From Egibacteraceae bacterium (GTDB taxonomy: Bacteria > Actinomycetota > Nitriliruptoria > Euzebyales > Egibacteraceae): a DNA stretch of 64,000 nucleotides. The notes beneath the pieces are model-generated. The model searched no databases and was not told the DNA's origin. It saw only the letters and a program-made list of their open reading frames with translations. The stretch lies in contig JAUJMQ010000003.1 of the NCBI GenBank assembly GCA_030446775.1, forward strand, positions 1 through 64,000. The letters are read 5' to 3'. Of the stretch, positions 28,200-36,924 are shown in pieces; the first letter of the stretch is position 1; every line of letters starts with the position of its first letter. A program made the position numbers and the translations under genes.

Positions 28200-29309
28200 T
28201 CAGTCGAGAAGACGCCAGGAGACGGCGATCTCGTCGAGCACGGTTGCCGGGTCGGTGGCCTGCGAAGGCGTGGCGACGCCGGCTGGGAGCCGGCCCTCGA
28301 GCATGCGCCGCGCACACACGACCGCCGTCACGGCGGCGGTGGCGTAGACGTCGGTGATCTCGGCAACCGCCCTCCGCGTGCCACCCCGCCCGCGGACCTC
28401 CACCAGCACGGCAGCGGTCGTCTTGGCCCGCAGCGGCTCGGCCGGCCCGGTCCGCGCACGCTCGGCGACCGTGTCCAGCAGCTCCCACAGCGGCGTCGCG
28501 GCCACCCCCCGCGTGACCAGCGCCGCCGGTCGGGCGAGCAGGGGGGCGAGCACGGCGAGCCACGGCCCGGTGACGACGTAGGCGCGCGCGCTCGCGACAC
28601 CGATCGATCGCCCCAGCGTCACGACCTCCGCAAGCGGCATCGACACCGCCGACCGCACGCCCAGCGGTGGCGGGAACGGGACGTCCCAGCGGTGGGAACC
28701 GAGCGCCTCGGTGACCAGCCGCCCGTCCACCCACGCCGCGCCTCCCGTCGCGCCGACCGCCAGGGCCGAGCGCAGCGTGCCGCTGGTCACGTTGAGCGAG
28801 TCCACGTGCACCGCGACGCGCGCGCTGTCGGCCGGTCCGCCGAGGTCGGCGGCCGCCACCGCGGCGAGCAGGTCGCCCGGCACCCCGTCGAAGCCGGCGC
28901 CGGGCACCAGCGCGACGTCCGCGGCGACGGCCCGCTCGTGCAGCGCGTGCACCTCGGCCAGGAACGGAACCTCGCCGCAGACGTCGACGTAGCCGCAGCC
29001 GGCGCGCAGCGCCGCCTCGACGACCGGGCGGCCGAGCCGCTGGTAGGGCCCGACCGTCGTGAGCAGGACGTCGCTGGACTCGGCGAGCGCAGCCAGCGCG
29101 CCGGCGTCGGTCACGTCGACCGTGGCGGTGGTGATGTCCCCGCCGAAGCGGGCCGCGAGCGCCTCCAGCGCCTGGGGCCGCCGCCCTGCGAGCCGGACGC
29201 GCAGTCCCCGGCGGACCGCCTCGGCGGCGCACAGCCGGCCGGTGTACCCGCTCGCACCGAGGATCGTGAGCGAGCGGCGGTTCCGCCCGCCGGCCACGCC
29301 GGCGCTCAC
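28200..29309 (-). CDS. Saccharopine dehydrogenase family protein (NAD(P)-binding)
   Basis: The N-terminal Rossmann fold TILGASGYTGRLCAAEAVRRG begins near residue 12 and is followed by LAGRRPQALEALAARFGG and VLLTTVGPYQRLGRPVVEAAL, the hallmark of the trans-acting enoyl reductase/saccharopine-reductase-like group; CGYVDVCGEVPFL and GAGFDGVPGDLLA also fit. The GTG at 29309 overlaps the stop of the VWA gene (GTGA), so the two are coupled. The length of 369 residues is normal. Which substrate it reduces is not clear; lysine biosynthesis is unlikely given the subgroup. Confidence 0.87.
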   Translation of the reverse strand: MSAGVAGGRNRRSLTILGASGYTGRLCAAEAVRRGLRVRLAGRRPQALEALAARFGGDITTATVDVTDAGALAALAESSDVLLTTVGPYQRLGRPVVEAALRAGCGYVDVCGEVPFLAEVHALHERAVAADVALVPGAGFDGVPGDLLAAVAAADLGGPADSARVAVHVDSLNVTSGTLRSALAVGATGGAAWVDGRLVTEALGSHRWDVPFPPPLGVRSAVSMPLAEVVTLGRSIGVASARAYVVTGPWLAVLAPLLARPAALVTRGVAATPLWELLDTVAERARTGPAEPLRAKTTAAVLVEVRGRGGTRRAVAEITDVYATAAVTAVVCARRMLEGRLPAGVATPSQATDPATVLDEIAVSWRLLD

Positions 29310-31282
29310 GCGCGGCGGTGCAGGAAGTCGCGGACGACGAGGCTGCCGAGGTCGTCGAGGTCGGGATAGAAGATCCGACCGCCGTAGGCGGAGACCATGC
29401 GCTCGACGAACGCCGCGGCACCGGGGTCGTGGTCGAGCAGGAAGACGTTGAGCGTCGCCCCCGTGCGGGCCAGGCGCGCCGCCTCGATCATCGTCAGCTG
29501 CAGCGTGCGCGGCTCCGGTGGCCACGCGAACTGCGGGACGTCGCCCTCCAGGTGCGCGGTCGGCTCGCCGTCGGTGACCATGATCACCTGCTGCTCGGCC
29601 TCGGGATGCGCTCCCAGCAGCCGCCGGGCGAGCATGAACGCGTGCTGCATGTTCGTGCCGTACACGCGCTCCCAGCCGGTCTCCAGCAGGTCGCGTGGCT
29701 GCAGGCGCCGTGCGTAGTCACTGAACCCGACGACGTAGAAGCGGTCCTCGGGGAACTTGCCGTCGATGAGCGACTGCAGCGCGAGCGCGACCCGCTTGGC
29801 CGGCACCCAGTTGCCCCGCAGCGGCATCGAGAAGGACATGTCGAGCAGCAGCACCGTCGCGGCCCGCACCCGCCGCTCCGCCTCGGCGAGCTCGAAGTCC
29901 TCGGGGTGCAGGTGCACACGCCCGCTCGCGGCGATGCGCGCTCCCCCCGCCTGTGACCGCATGACCGCGTTGCCGATCGTGCGGGTGACGTCCAGGCGGA
30001 AGGGGTCGCCGAAGCGGAGACGGCGGGTGGCGCCGGTCAGCTCACCGTCGCCGCCGGCGCCCGACGCGCGGTGCGAGCCCGTCCCGCCGTTGACGGCGTG
30101 CTCATAGATCCTGGCCAGGGACCGCTCGCCGAGCCGGCGGATACCGCGGGGCGTCATCTCCAGGCGGCCGTGCCGCCGGCTGGCCGCCCCGGCCTCCTCC
30201 AGGGCGCGCTCCACCTCCTTGAGCGCCCGCAGGTCACGGGCGCCGTCCTCGCCGAGCAGCCGGTGCACCGCGTCGTCGTCGATGTCCTCCAGCCGCGCCC
30301 CCGGGTAGCGCTGCCCGAGAGCCTCGGCGAGGTCGTCGTAGCCCTGCAGATGCTCGACCCAGTCCACGGTCTCGGCCAGCCCGCCTGACTCCTGGCCGGT
30401 CGGCATCGCGTCCGGGACACCCCGGTCCCAGCCGAGCTCCGGGAACAGTGACTGCAGGCTGCGCGACAGCTGCTCGGCCTGGAACGACAGGTCCGCGTCG
30501 CCGAGCAGCTCGGAGGCCATCTGCGCGAGCTGCGCCCGCTGGTCGGCGTCGAGCCCCGCCAGCAGCCGCGACATCGCCGCCATCCGCCGCGCGAGCTCGG
30601 CCAGCAGCTCGTCGAGGGTTCCCGGCGAGCCGGGCAGCAGGTCGCCGTAGCGCGCGGAGAACGCCGCGAAGTCGTCGCTGACGTCCTCGCCGCGGTCGCG
30701 CTTGGCGACCATCGCGTTGAGCTCGGCGAGCATGTCGGCCATGCGCGACAGGTCAGCCGGCTCCATCGAGCCCAGCGCCCCCGCCAGCCGCCCCAAGGCG
30801 GCGTGGGCGACGTCGCGGCGGAGCTCGGCGAGCAGGTCGGCGAACGCCTGCCCGGCGCGCGCGTCGTACCAGTCGTAGTCACGCAGCGCCGACAAGCGGG
30901 CGGCGACGTCGGCGGGCAGCGTGTCGAGCTGGTCGGCGCGGTCCCCCACCGCGTCGTCGTCGGGGGCGAGATCCAGCGCGGCCCGCTCGGTGGCGACGAT
31001 CTCGGCCAGCCGCTGCTCGACCTCGCGCAGCGGTCCCTCCAGGCCCATGCGCCCGAGCTCGCGGCGGCGGGCCTGTTCGACGCGGCGGCGCAGGTCGTCC
31101 AGGCCGGCGACGCGCCCGCCGGACCGTCCGGGAAAGCCGCGTCGCAGCAGGCGCTGGAGCGCGACGTCGGCCTCCTGCCCGGCGAGCAGGTCGTCGGCGA
31201 TCTCGTCGAGGACCGTGTCGGGCGACACCTCGGTCGGGAACGGGTCCTGGCGTCCGGACCAGGGGCCGTAGCGGATGCGCAC
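29306..31282 (-). CDS. VWA domain protein, magnesium-chelatase/CoxE-like
   Basis: A 658-residue protein with a long helical, acidic N-terminal part (ADLLAELRRDVAHAALGRLAGAL, repeated Leu/Ala-rich helices) and a C-terminal von Willebrand A domain. The metal-site motif is LLLDMSFSMP (DxSxS), with later VIMVTDGEPTAHLE and FLLDHDPGAAAFVERM. It immediately follows the AAA ATPase gene (15-bp gap), the usual MoxR-VWA pairing, where the ATPase remodels a metal-dependent or membrane target held by the VWA protein. The gene is intact. The target is unknown. Confidence 0.9.
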   Translation of the reverse strand: MRIRYGPWSGRQDPFPTEVSPDTVLDEIADDLLAGQEADVALQRLLRRGFPGRSGGRVAGLDDLRRRVEQARRRELGRMGLEGPLREVEQRLAEIVATERAALDLAPDDDAVGDRADQLDTLPADVAARLSALRDYDWYDARAGQAFADLLAELRRDVAHAALGRLAGALGSMEPADLSRMADMLAELNAMVAKRDRGEDVSDDFAAFSARYGDLLPGSPGTLDELLAELARRMAAMSRLLAGLDADQRAQLAQMASELLGDADLSFQAEQLSRSLQSLFPELGWDRGVPDAMPTGQESGGLAETVDWVEHLQGYDDLAEALGQRYPGARLEDIDDDAVHRLLGEDGARDLRALKEVERALEEAGAASRRHGRLEMTPRGIRRLGERSLARIYEHAVNGGTGSHRASGAGGDGELTGATRRLRFGDPFRLDVTRTIGNAVMRSQAGGARIAASGRVHLHPEDFELAEAERRVRAATVLLLDMSFSMPLRGNWVPAKRVALALQSLIDGKFPEDRFYVVGFSDYARRLQPRDLLETGWERVYGTNMQHAFMLARRLLGAHPEAEQQVIMVTDGEPTAHLEGDVPQFAWPPEPRTLQLTMIEAARLARTGATLNVFLLDHDPGAAAFVERMVSAYGGRIFYPDLDDLGSLVVRDFLHRRA

Positions 31283-31297
31283 GGCGATCCCCTCCTG

Positions 31298-32716
31298 TCA
31301 GCCGCGCGTGAAGCGGACGACCCCGGGGCCGAGGTCGTCGCGGTCGATCTTGCGCTGCAGATGCAGTCCCTCCAGCGCGAACTCCAGCGCGGAGGCCGCC
31401 AGCGCCGGCGACTCCTCCTCGACGTCGAGGGCGCGCAGCAGGCGGGCGAGCCCGGGCACCTCGTCGAGCTGGCCGAGCAGCTCGGCGGCGGGCACGAGGT
31501 CGCCGGTCTCGATCGCCAGGCCCTCGTCGAAGCGACGGACGAGGCCCGACAGGTCCACCCCCGCGGTGCGACGGCGGAACACCTCCTGCAACGCCCGGCG
31601 GAGCAGCCGCTGCAGGATCTCGGCCTCGCGTCCCTCCTCGAACGTCTCGAACTCGACCTTGCCGATCCCCGCACCGAGGACGTGGCCGAGGTCGGTCGGG
31701 CGGGCGGCGGCGCGCTCCTCGCCGGTGCGCAGCGCCCGGCGCACCGCGCTGCCGGCCAGCGTCTCGTAGTTCGCGATGGAGAAGCGCACCGACACGCCGG
31801 ACCGCTGGTTGACCTCCGGTGCGCCGCGCAGCAGGCGCGTGAACGCCGCCAGCACCTCGGCGAGGAAGGCGGGCACCACCACGACCGGCAGGGACGCTGC
31901 GCCCGAGCCGCTCGCCACGTGCGACTCGGCCCGCATCACCGCCACCTCCTCGGCCAGGCGCAGCGGGTAGTGGGTGCGCACCTCGGCGCCGAAGCGGTCC
32001 TTCAGCGGGGTGATGATCCGCCCGCGGTTGGTGTAGTCCTCGGGGTTGGCGGTCGCGACGACGAGCAGGTCCAGTGGCAGGCGCAGCGAGTAGCCGCGGA
32101 TCTGGACGTCGCGCTCCTCCATGACGTTGAGCAGCGCGACCTGGATGCGCTCGGCGAGATCGGGCAGCTCGTTGATCGCCACGATCCCGCGGTTGTGGCG
32201 CGGGATCAGCCCGAAGTGGATGGTGTCCTCGTCGCCGAGGTGACGGCCCTCGGCGACCTTGATGGGGTCGACGTCGCCGATGAGGTCGGCCACGGCGATG
32301 TCGGGGGTGGCGAGCTTCTCGGCGAAGCGCTGCTCGGGCGGCAGCCACGCGATCGGGGTGTCGTCGCCGTGGTCGGCCACGGCGCGGCGGGCCGGCGCGC
32401 TGAAGGGGTGGTAGGGGTGGTCGCAGACCTCGCTGCCGGCGACGACCGGAACCAGCTCGTCGAGCAGACCGACGAGTGACCGCAGGATGCGGCTCTTGGC
32501 CTGCCCGCGCTCCCCGAGCAGGATCATGTCGTGGCCGGCGAGCAGCGCGGTCTCCAGCGCCGGCAGGACGGTGTCGTCGAACCCGATCAACCCGTCCACG
32601 ACGGGAAGGCCCTGGCGCAGCCGGGTGGCGGCGTTCGCCGCGACCTCCTGCTTCACCGTGCGGTCCGGGTAGCCCGAGGCGCGCAACGCTCCGATCGTCG
32701 TCGGGCGAGCTGCCAT
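31298..32716 (-). CDS. AAA ATPase, MoxR / magnesium-chelatase ChlI-like
   Basis: ATPase partner of the VWA protein. Walker A is the variant LLGERGQAKSRILRSLVG typical of this clade; sensor and Walker B region appear as RGIVAINELPDLAERIQVALLNVMEER, with LLVVATANPEDYTNRGRIITPLKDRFG after it. The 472-residue length includes a C-terminal helical domain (EGREAEILQRLLRRALQEVFRRR). The ATG at 32716 gives MAARPTTIGALRASGYP. The operon order is ATPase, VWA, saccharopine-dehydrogenase-family protein. All three are free of frameshifts. True magnesium chelatase is unlikely without chlH nearby. Confidence 0.9.
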   Translation of the reverse strand: MAARPTTIGALRASGYPDRTVKQEVAANAATRLRQGLPVVDGLIGFDDTVLPALETALLAGHDMILLGERGQAKSRILRSLVGLLDELVPVVAGSEVCDHPYHPFSAPARRAVADHGDDTPIAWLPPEQRFAEKLATPDIAVADLIGDVDPIKVAEGRHLGDEDTIHFGLIPRHNRGIVAINELPDLAERIQVALLNVMEERDVQIRGYSLRLPLDLLVVATANPEDYTNRGRIITPLKDRFGAEVRTHYPLRLAEEVAVMRAESHVASGSGAASLPVVVVPAFLAEVLAAFTRLLRGAPEVNQRSGVSVRFSIANYETLAGSAVRRALRTGEERAAARPTDLGHVLGAGIGKVEFETFEEGREAEILQRLLRRALQEVFRRRTAGVDLSGLVRRFDEGLAIETGDLVPAAELLGQLDEVPGLARLLRALDVEEESPALAASALEFALEGLHLQRKIDRDDLGPGVVRFTRG

Positions 32717-32963
32717 GGCGGCCACTTTCGCTGGAGCCGTCCGTCGCGCGGTCCGGCTGGGCGGCACCGACCCGTGACCGGGTGCGGGTGTCCCCGCCCG
32801 GTCTACCGCCTGTCGGGGTGTGGTGCCACGACGCGAACCGCCTCGGTTCGCGGGCGCGGGGAGATCCAGCCGCCACAATGGACGTCCGCGGCCGGACGGG
32901 GCCGCCATACGCGGGACGCGATCGGTGGGCAGCACGTTGCGGGGGGAGGCGGCCGGGGCCGGG

Positions 32964-33359
32964 ATGGTACGGGGCGCCCTCGTGCGGATCGCGGTGTCCG
33001 ACGGCTGGTGGGCCGAGGACCTGCCCCCCGTGCCGGCCGGACACGTCGTCACGGTGTCGCTGTCGGACCCCGCGGTCGAACAGGAGCACGCCGACGCGCT
33101 GGCGTTGCTGGGCTACACCGTCGTGGCCGGGCCTCCGCGCGGGTCGGCCGCGGACGCGGGCCGCGCCGACTTCCTCGTCGAGCAGTCGCTGCTGGAGACC
33201 TATCCGACGTACTGGCGGTCCCTCGCCGACCGCGCGGAACGGGCGTACAGCCTGTCGCTCGGTCCCGTGCGTCGCCTGCTCGCCGAGGTGCTCGCCGCCC
33301 ACGAGCCGGCCCACGCCGCCCGGCGCCGGGCGGCGGGGACGGCGGGCGGGGATCTCTAG
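32964..33359 (+). CDS. Hypothetical protein, 131 residues
   Basis: Starts at ATG 32964 (MVRGALVRIAVSDGWWAEDLPPVPAGH); a GGGGGGAGG tract 14 bp upstream may serve as ribosome binding site. The sequence ALALLGYTVVAGPPRGSAAD then FLVEQSLLETYPTYWRSLADRAERAYSL suggests a short alpha/beta protein. No known motif is recognised. It is divergent from the AAA ATPase gene and overlaps the RsbW-like gene tail to tail at a CTAG shared by both stop codons. The ORF-track start at 32820 is less convincing because the extra region is Arg/Pro-rich. Confidence 0.6.
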   Translation: MVRGALVRIAVSDGWWAEDLPPVPAGHVVTVSLSDPAVEQEHADALALLGYTVVAGPPRGSAADAGRADFLVEQSLLETYPTYWRSLADRAERAYSLSLGPVRRLLAEVLAAHEPAHAARRRAAGTAGGDL

Positions 33360-33784
33360 ACCGGGCCCGGCTCCGGCGCCGGCAGGTTCAGGCCCGGCCA
33401 GCGCTTGTACAGCCGCACCCGGGTCTGCTCGTGGTCGCGGATGAACTGCAGGTCGTCGACGAGCTCGCGCATCAGGAACACTCCCCGCCCGGACTCCTCG
33501 TCGTCGGCGATCGGGTCAGTGCCGTCGCTGGGGACGAACCCCGGACCGAGGTCGACGACCTCGACCGTGCAGCCGTCCACTCCCACCTCCAGGCGCACGG
33601 AGTACTCCATCGAGTCACCGGAGTAACGCACGGCGTTCGCGCACGCCTCGGAGACCGCGAGCTGGATGTCGTCGTTCGCCTCGGCCGGGACCCCGAAGTC
33701 GGTCATGACGCAGTCGGCGACGCTCCGCATCATCGACACGTACCGCGCGTCGGTCGGGAGCGCCAACTGCATCTTGACCTGCAC
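33356..33784 (-). CDS. Serine/threonine-type anti-sigma factor / HATPase_c regulator (RsbW-like)
   Basis: Small GHKL ATPase of the RsbW/SpoIIAB family that can bind or phosphorylate partner-switching proteins. The N box AVSEACANAVRYSG, the G1 region VVDLGPGFVP and the G2 region EESGRGVFLMRELVDDL are all present in 142 residues. The start MQVKMQLALPTDARYV has a GGAAG site upstream. No sigma factor or anti-anti-sigma gene adjoins it, so its partner is elsewhere. Single-domain orphan members like this are common in actinobacteria. Confidence 0.9.
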   Translation of the reverse strand: MQVKMQLALPTDARYVSMMRSVADCVMTDFGVPAEANDDIQLAVSEACANAVRYSGDSMEYSVRLEVGVDGCTVEVVDLGPGFVPSDGTDPIADDEESGRGVFLMRELVDDLQFIRDHEQTRVRLYKRWPGLNLPAPEPGPV

Positions 33785-33876
33785 ACTTCTTCCTTCCGGG
33801 GACAGGGGCGGAAGCGGGGCCGTGGTTCGGCGTACCGTTCCCCCCGCCCTGAGCCGTCAACCGAAAGGCCAGCGTG

Positions 33877-33924
33877 AGCCGCCCGGCGACTGCGAGGCCC
33901 GGCGGAAGCCGCCCGGCGACTGCG
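33877..33924. repeat. 18-bp direct repeat before the EEP hydrolase gene
   Basis: AGCCGCCCGGCGACTGCG occurs at 33877-33894 and again at 33907-33924, 30 bp apart. The second copy ends 5 bp before the GTG start of the downstream gene. It may be a local duplication of the leader; a regulatory role is unproven. Confidence 0.7.
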
Positions 33925-33929
33925 GTGCG

Positions 33930-34700
33930 GTGACCCGTCGGCTGCGCCTGGCGTCAACCAACCTGCTGCACGGCATCGACGTCCGCAGCGGGACCGTGGA
34001 CCTGCCCGCGATGCTCGCCGCCCTGGCCGCGCTCGACGTCGACGTGCTCGCGCTGCAGGGGGTCGACCGCGGCCAGCTGCGCTCCGGCGGCACGGACCAG
34101 GCCGCGGCGGCCGCGGCCGCGCTCGGCTGGCAGGCGGCGTTCGCCCCCGCGCTGCTCGGCAGCCCGGACACCCGCTGGACCGCTGTCCGGGGCCATGACC
34201 CGGGAGGCCCCGCCTATGGCGTCGCGGTCGTGTCGCGCCATCCCATCGTCGCCACGACGGTGCGCCGGCTCCCAGGCGGCGGGGACGGCACGCGCGCGTC
34301 CGCGGCCTCACCACAGCGCCCGGGGTGGGACTTCGAGCCCCGGGTGGCACTCAGCGCCGACCTCGACGTCGACGGCCGGCCGCTGCGCGTGACGACCACG
34401 CACCTGTCGTACCTGCCGTGGCGGGGGCTGGCCCAGCTGCGCGTCGCCGCCCGCGCCGCCCGCGGCACCGGGGGGCCGGCCGTGCTCGTCGGCGATCTCA
34501 ACCTGCCGGTGTGGCCGGTGCGGGCGCTGCTGCCGGGATGGCGGCACGCCGGCGGCGCGAAGACCTATCCGGCGTGGGATCCCCGCATGCAGGTCGACCA
34601 GCTGCTCGTGCGCGGCCCGCTCACCGTCGACGACGTCGGCGTGGGGCCGCCGACGACCAGCGACCACCTGCCGCTGCGGGTCGGTCTGTCGCTGGACTAG
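33930..34700 (+). CDS. Endonuclease/exonuclease/phosphatase (EEP) family protein
   Basis: Metal-dependent phosphodiesterase fold: STNLLHGIDVRSG (N-terminal Asn), LALQGVDRGQLRSGGTDQ, TTHLSYLPW, VLVGDLNLPVW and the closing TSDHLPLRV (catalytic Asp-His pair). The usual metal-binding Glu (LQEVD) is Gly here, which would weaken catalysis if real. The length is 256 residues from GTG 33930; the ORF-track start at 33666 overlaps the opposite-strand gene. The substrate may be DNA, lipid headgroup or nucleotide; it cannot be told. Confidence 0.85.
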   Translation: MTRRLRLASTNLLHGIDVRSGTVDLPAMLAALAALDVDVLALQGVDRGQLRSGGTDQAAAAAAALGWQAAFAPALLGSPDTRWTAVRGHDPGGPAYGVAVVSRHPIVATTVRRLPGGGDGTRASAASPQRPGWDFEPRVALSADLDVDGRPLRVTTTHLSYLPWRGLAQLRVAARAARGTGGPAVLVGDLNLPVWPVRALLPGWRHAGGAKTYPAWDPRMQVDQLLVRGPLTVDDVGVGPPTTSDHLPLRVGLSLD

Positions 34701-34748
34701 CCCGGACCGCCCGCCGGCGGCCTCACCAGGCCGCCTCGCCGCGCCGGT

Positions 34749-36173
34749 TCAGCCGCACTCCCCCGCCTCGGCGAGCTCCTCCACCGCGTCGACGAAGGCG
34801 TCGGCGACGGCCTCGACGTCGGGCAGCAGGTCGCGGTCGGCGTTGAGCCCGACGTGGACCGTGCCGGCGTAGCTGAACAGGGTCACGTTGAGGCCGCACA
34901 TCTCGTGCACGGGACCGAGCGGGTACATCGCCTCCAGCCGCGCCCCGGCGCAGTACAGCCGCGAGCGGGGACCAGGGACGTTGGAGACCACGACGTTCCA
35001 GATCGGCCGGTGCCGGTCCGCGCCGCGGGTGCGGGTGTACAGGCGAGCGGCGAGCGACTGCAGCGCGCCGGGCGCGATCTCGGCGATCTGTTGCAGGGTG
35101 TGAGCGCCGAGCGCCCCATGCTGCTCCTTGGCTCCTGACGTGCCGGTGCGGACGCGGCGCAGGCGGATGACCGGGTCGGCCTCGTCGACGGGAAGTGCGA
35201 CGAGCATGACCGACAGGTGGTTGCCGGGCGCGCCCCGCTGGTCGCGGCGGCGCACCGAGATCGGCACCATCGCCACGAGCGGCCGGTCGAGGCGCTCGCC
35301 GCGCGCGGCGAGGAACCGGCGCAGCGCCCCGGCGGCGGCGGCGAGCACGACGTCGTTCACCGTCCCCCCGAGCCGGTTCTTGACGTCCTTGACGCGAGCG
35401 AGCGGGATCTGGGTCAGCGCCACCCGCCGGTGCGGCCCGATGGCACCGTTGAGCACCGTCATCGGCGCCCCGAACGGCGCGGGGGGCGGCGGGGAACGGC
35501 CCGGCCCGGGCTCCCCGCCGTCCTCGCGAAGCCGCAGCACGTCCGCGAGGGCGTCCAGCGCCTGACGCCCGACGCGCACCGCCTCCCAGGGGCGTGTGAC
35601 GAGCTTGGCGCCGGCCTGCAGCAGCAACAGCAGCTCGGGCGGCGCGGGCTCGGGCTCCCACACGCGCTCGGGCGGAGGCGGGGAGGCGTCGGGCTCGCGC
35701 TGCAGCAGCGCGGTGGCCAGCTCCACGCCGGAGATGCCGTCGACGGCGGCGTGGTGGGTCTTGGTCACGAGCGCGACGCGGCCGTCGGCCAGACCGTCGA
35801 CGACGTACAGCTCCCACAGCGGGCGGCTGCGGTCGATGCCGCGGCTCATGACGTCGCCGGTGACCTCGGCGAGCTCGGCACGACCGCCCGGCGGCGGCAG
35901 CGACGCGCGGCGCACGTGGAAGTCGACGTCGAAGTCGGCATCCTCCACCCACACCGGGTGATCCAGGCGCAGCGGCACGGGCGCGAGGCGGCGGCGGAAG
36001 GGGGGCGCCAGGTGCAGCCGCGCCGCGACGTAGGCGGCGACGTCGTCGCGGGTGACCGTGCCACCGGGGGCGGTAGCGGGGTCCAGGAGCAGGACGCTGC
36101 CGACGTGCAGGTGCATCGTCGGGGTCTCCAGGTACAGAAAGAACGCGTCGAGCCCCGACAGCCGCGTCGGCAT
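34749..36173 (-). CDS. Wax ester synthase / diacylglycerol acyltransferase (WS/DGAT)
   Basis: Transfers acyl groups from acyl-CoA to diacylglycerol or fatty alcohols, forming storage triacylglycerol or wax ester. The catalytic HHxxxDG motif is TKTHHAAVDGISG near residue 140. Other family features: MHLHVGSVLLLDP, SRGIDRSRPLWELYVVDGL, LGGTVNDVVLAAAAGALR, NHLSVMLVALPVDEADP and VVSNVPGPRSRLYCAGARL near the C terminus. The 474-residue length is typical. Storage-lipid enzymes of this type are frequent in actinobacteria. It is divergent from the carbonic anhydrase gene. Confidence 0.94.
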   Translation of the reverse strand: MPTRLSGLDAFFLYLETPTMHLHVGSVLLLDPATAPGGTVTRDDVAAYVAARLHLAPPFRRRLAPVPLRLDHPVWVEDADFDVDFHVRRASLPPPGGRAELAEVTGDVMSRGIDRSRPLWELYVVDGLADGRVALVTKTHHAAVDGISGVELATALLQREPDASPPPPERVWEPEPAPPELLLLLQAGAKLVTRPWEAVRVGRQALDALADVLRLREDGGEPGPGRSPPPPAPFGAPMTVLNGAIGPHRRVALTQIPLARVKDVKNRLGGTVNDVVLAAAAGALRRFLAARGERLDRPLVAMVPISVRRRDQRGAPGNHLSVMLVALPVDEADPVIRLRRVRTGTSGAKEQHGALGAHTLQQIAEIAPGALQSLAARLYTRTRGADRHRPIWNVVVSNVPGPRSRLYCAGARLEAMYPLGPVHEMCGLNVTLFSYAGTVHVGLNADRDLLPDVEAVADAFVDAVEELAEAGECG

Positions 36174-36307
36174 GGCACCTCCTCGGTCGACCCGCGGGCG
36201 CCCGACGCTAGCGTCCGCGAAGCAAGGTAGGCACTGCCACCGCCGCTGCCGGCCGCCCGGCGGGCCGCACTAGCGTTCTCGCGGCCGAGCGACGACCAGG
36301 AGTGCCC

Positions 36308-36823
36308 ATGACCGCGACCGAGGAGCTGCTGGCGAACGCGGAGCGCTACGCCGCCGGCTTCGACAAGGCCGACCTGCCGCTGGCTCCCGCCCGGCACGTC
36401 GCCGTGGTCGCGTGCATGGATGCGCGGCTGAACCCCTACGGGCTGCTCGGCCTGGCCGAGGGTGACGCGCACGTCATCCGCAACGCCGGGGGTGTGGTCA
36501 CCGAGGACGTGATCCGGTCGCTGGTGATCTCCCAGCGGCTGCTCGGCACCCGCGAGATCGTGCTTGTCCACCACACCGGGTGCGGGATGCTGACCTTCTC
36601 CGACGACGCGTTCAAGCAGGAGATCCTCGACGAGGTCGGCATCAAGCCGACCTGGTCGGCCGAGTCGTTCAGCGACCTCGACGCCAACGTGCGCCAGTCG
36701 TTGGCGCGCATCTTGTCGAGCCCGTTCATCCCGCACAGGCAGAGCGTCCGCGGCTTCGTCTACGACGTCGGCGACGGACGGCTGCGCGAGGTGGAGCCCG
36801 CCCCCGCGCCGGTGGCGGGATAG
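36308..36823 (+). CDS. Beta-class carbonic anhydrase
   Basis: Interconverts carbon dioxide and bicarbonate using zinc. Ligands are visible in VVACMDARLNP (Cys and the Asp-Arg dyad) and VLVHHTGCGML (His and Cys). DAHVIRNAGGVVTEDVIRSLVIS and LLGTREI match the short actinobacterial subclass. The ATG at 36308 was preferred over the GTG at 36302 because AGGAG then lies at correct spacing. The length is 171 residues. A TAGCGT -10-like element lies about 35 bp upstream. Confidence 0.93.
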   Translation: MTATEELLANAERYAAGFDKADLPLAPARHVAVVACMDARLNPYGLLGLAEGDAHVIRNAGGVVTEDVIRSLVISQRLLGTREIVLVHHTGCGMLTFSDDAFKQEILDEVGIKPTWSAESFSDLDANVRQSLARILSSPFIPHRQSVRGFVYDVGDGRLREVEPAPAPVAG

Positions 36824-36924
36824 AGCCGACGGTCTGTCTCGACGTCGTCCCCCCGGGCGCATCCCCGCCCGGCCGTCACTACGCTGGCAGCGGTCAGCTG
36901 CAGCCAGCCAGGAGGAGCACGCCA

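Noticed and set aside
31298-32716. True magnesium chelatase for chlorophyll synthesis
   Set aside because: No chlH or other porphyrin genes nearby; the ATPase-VWA pair is the general MoxR-type arrangement.
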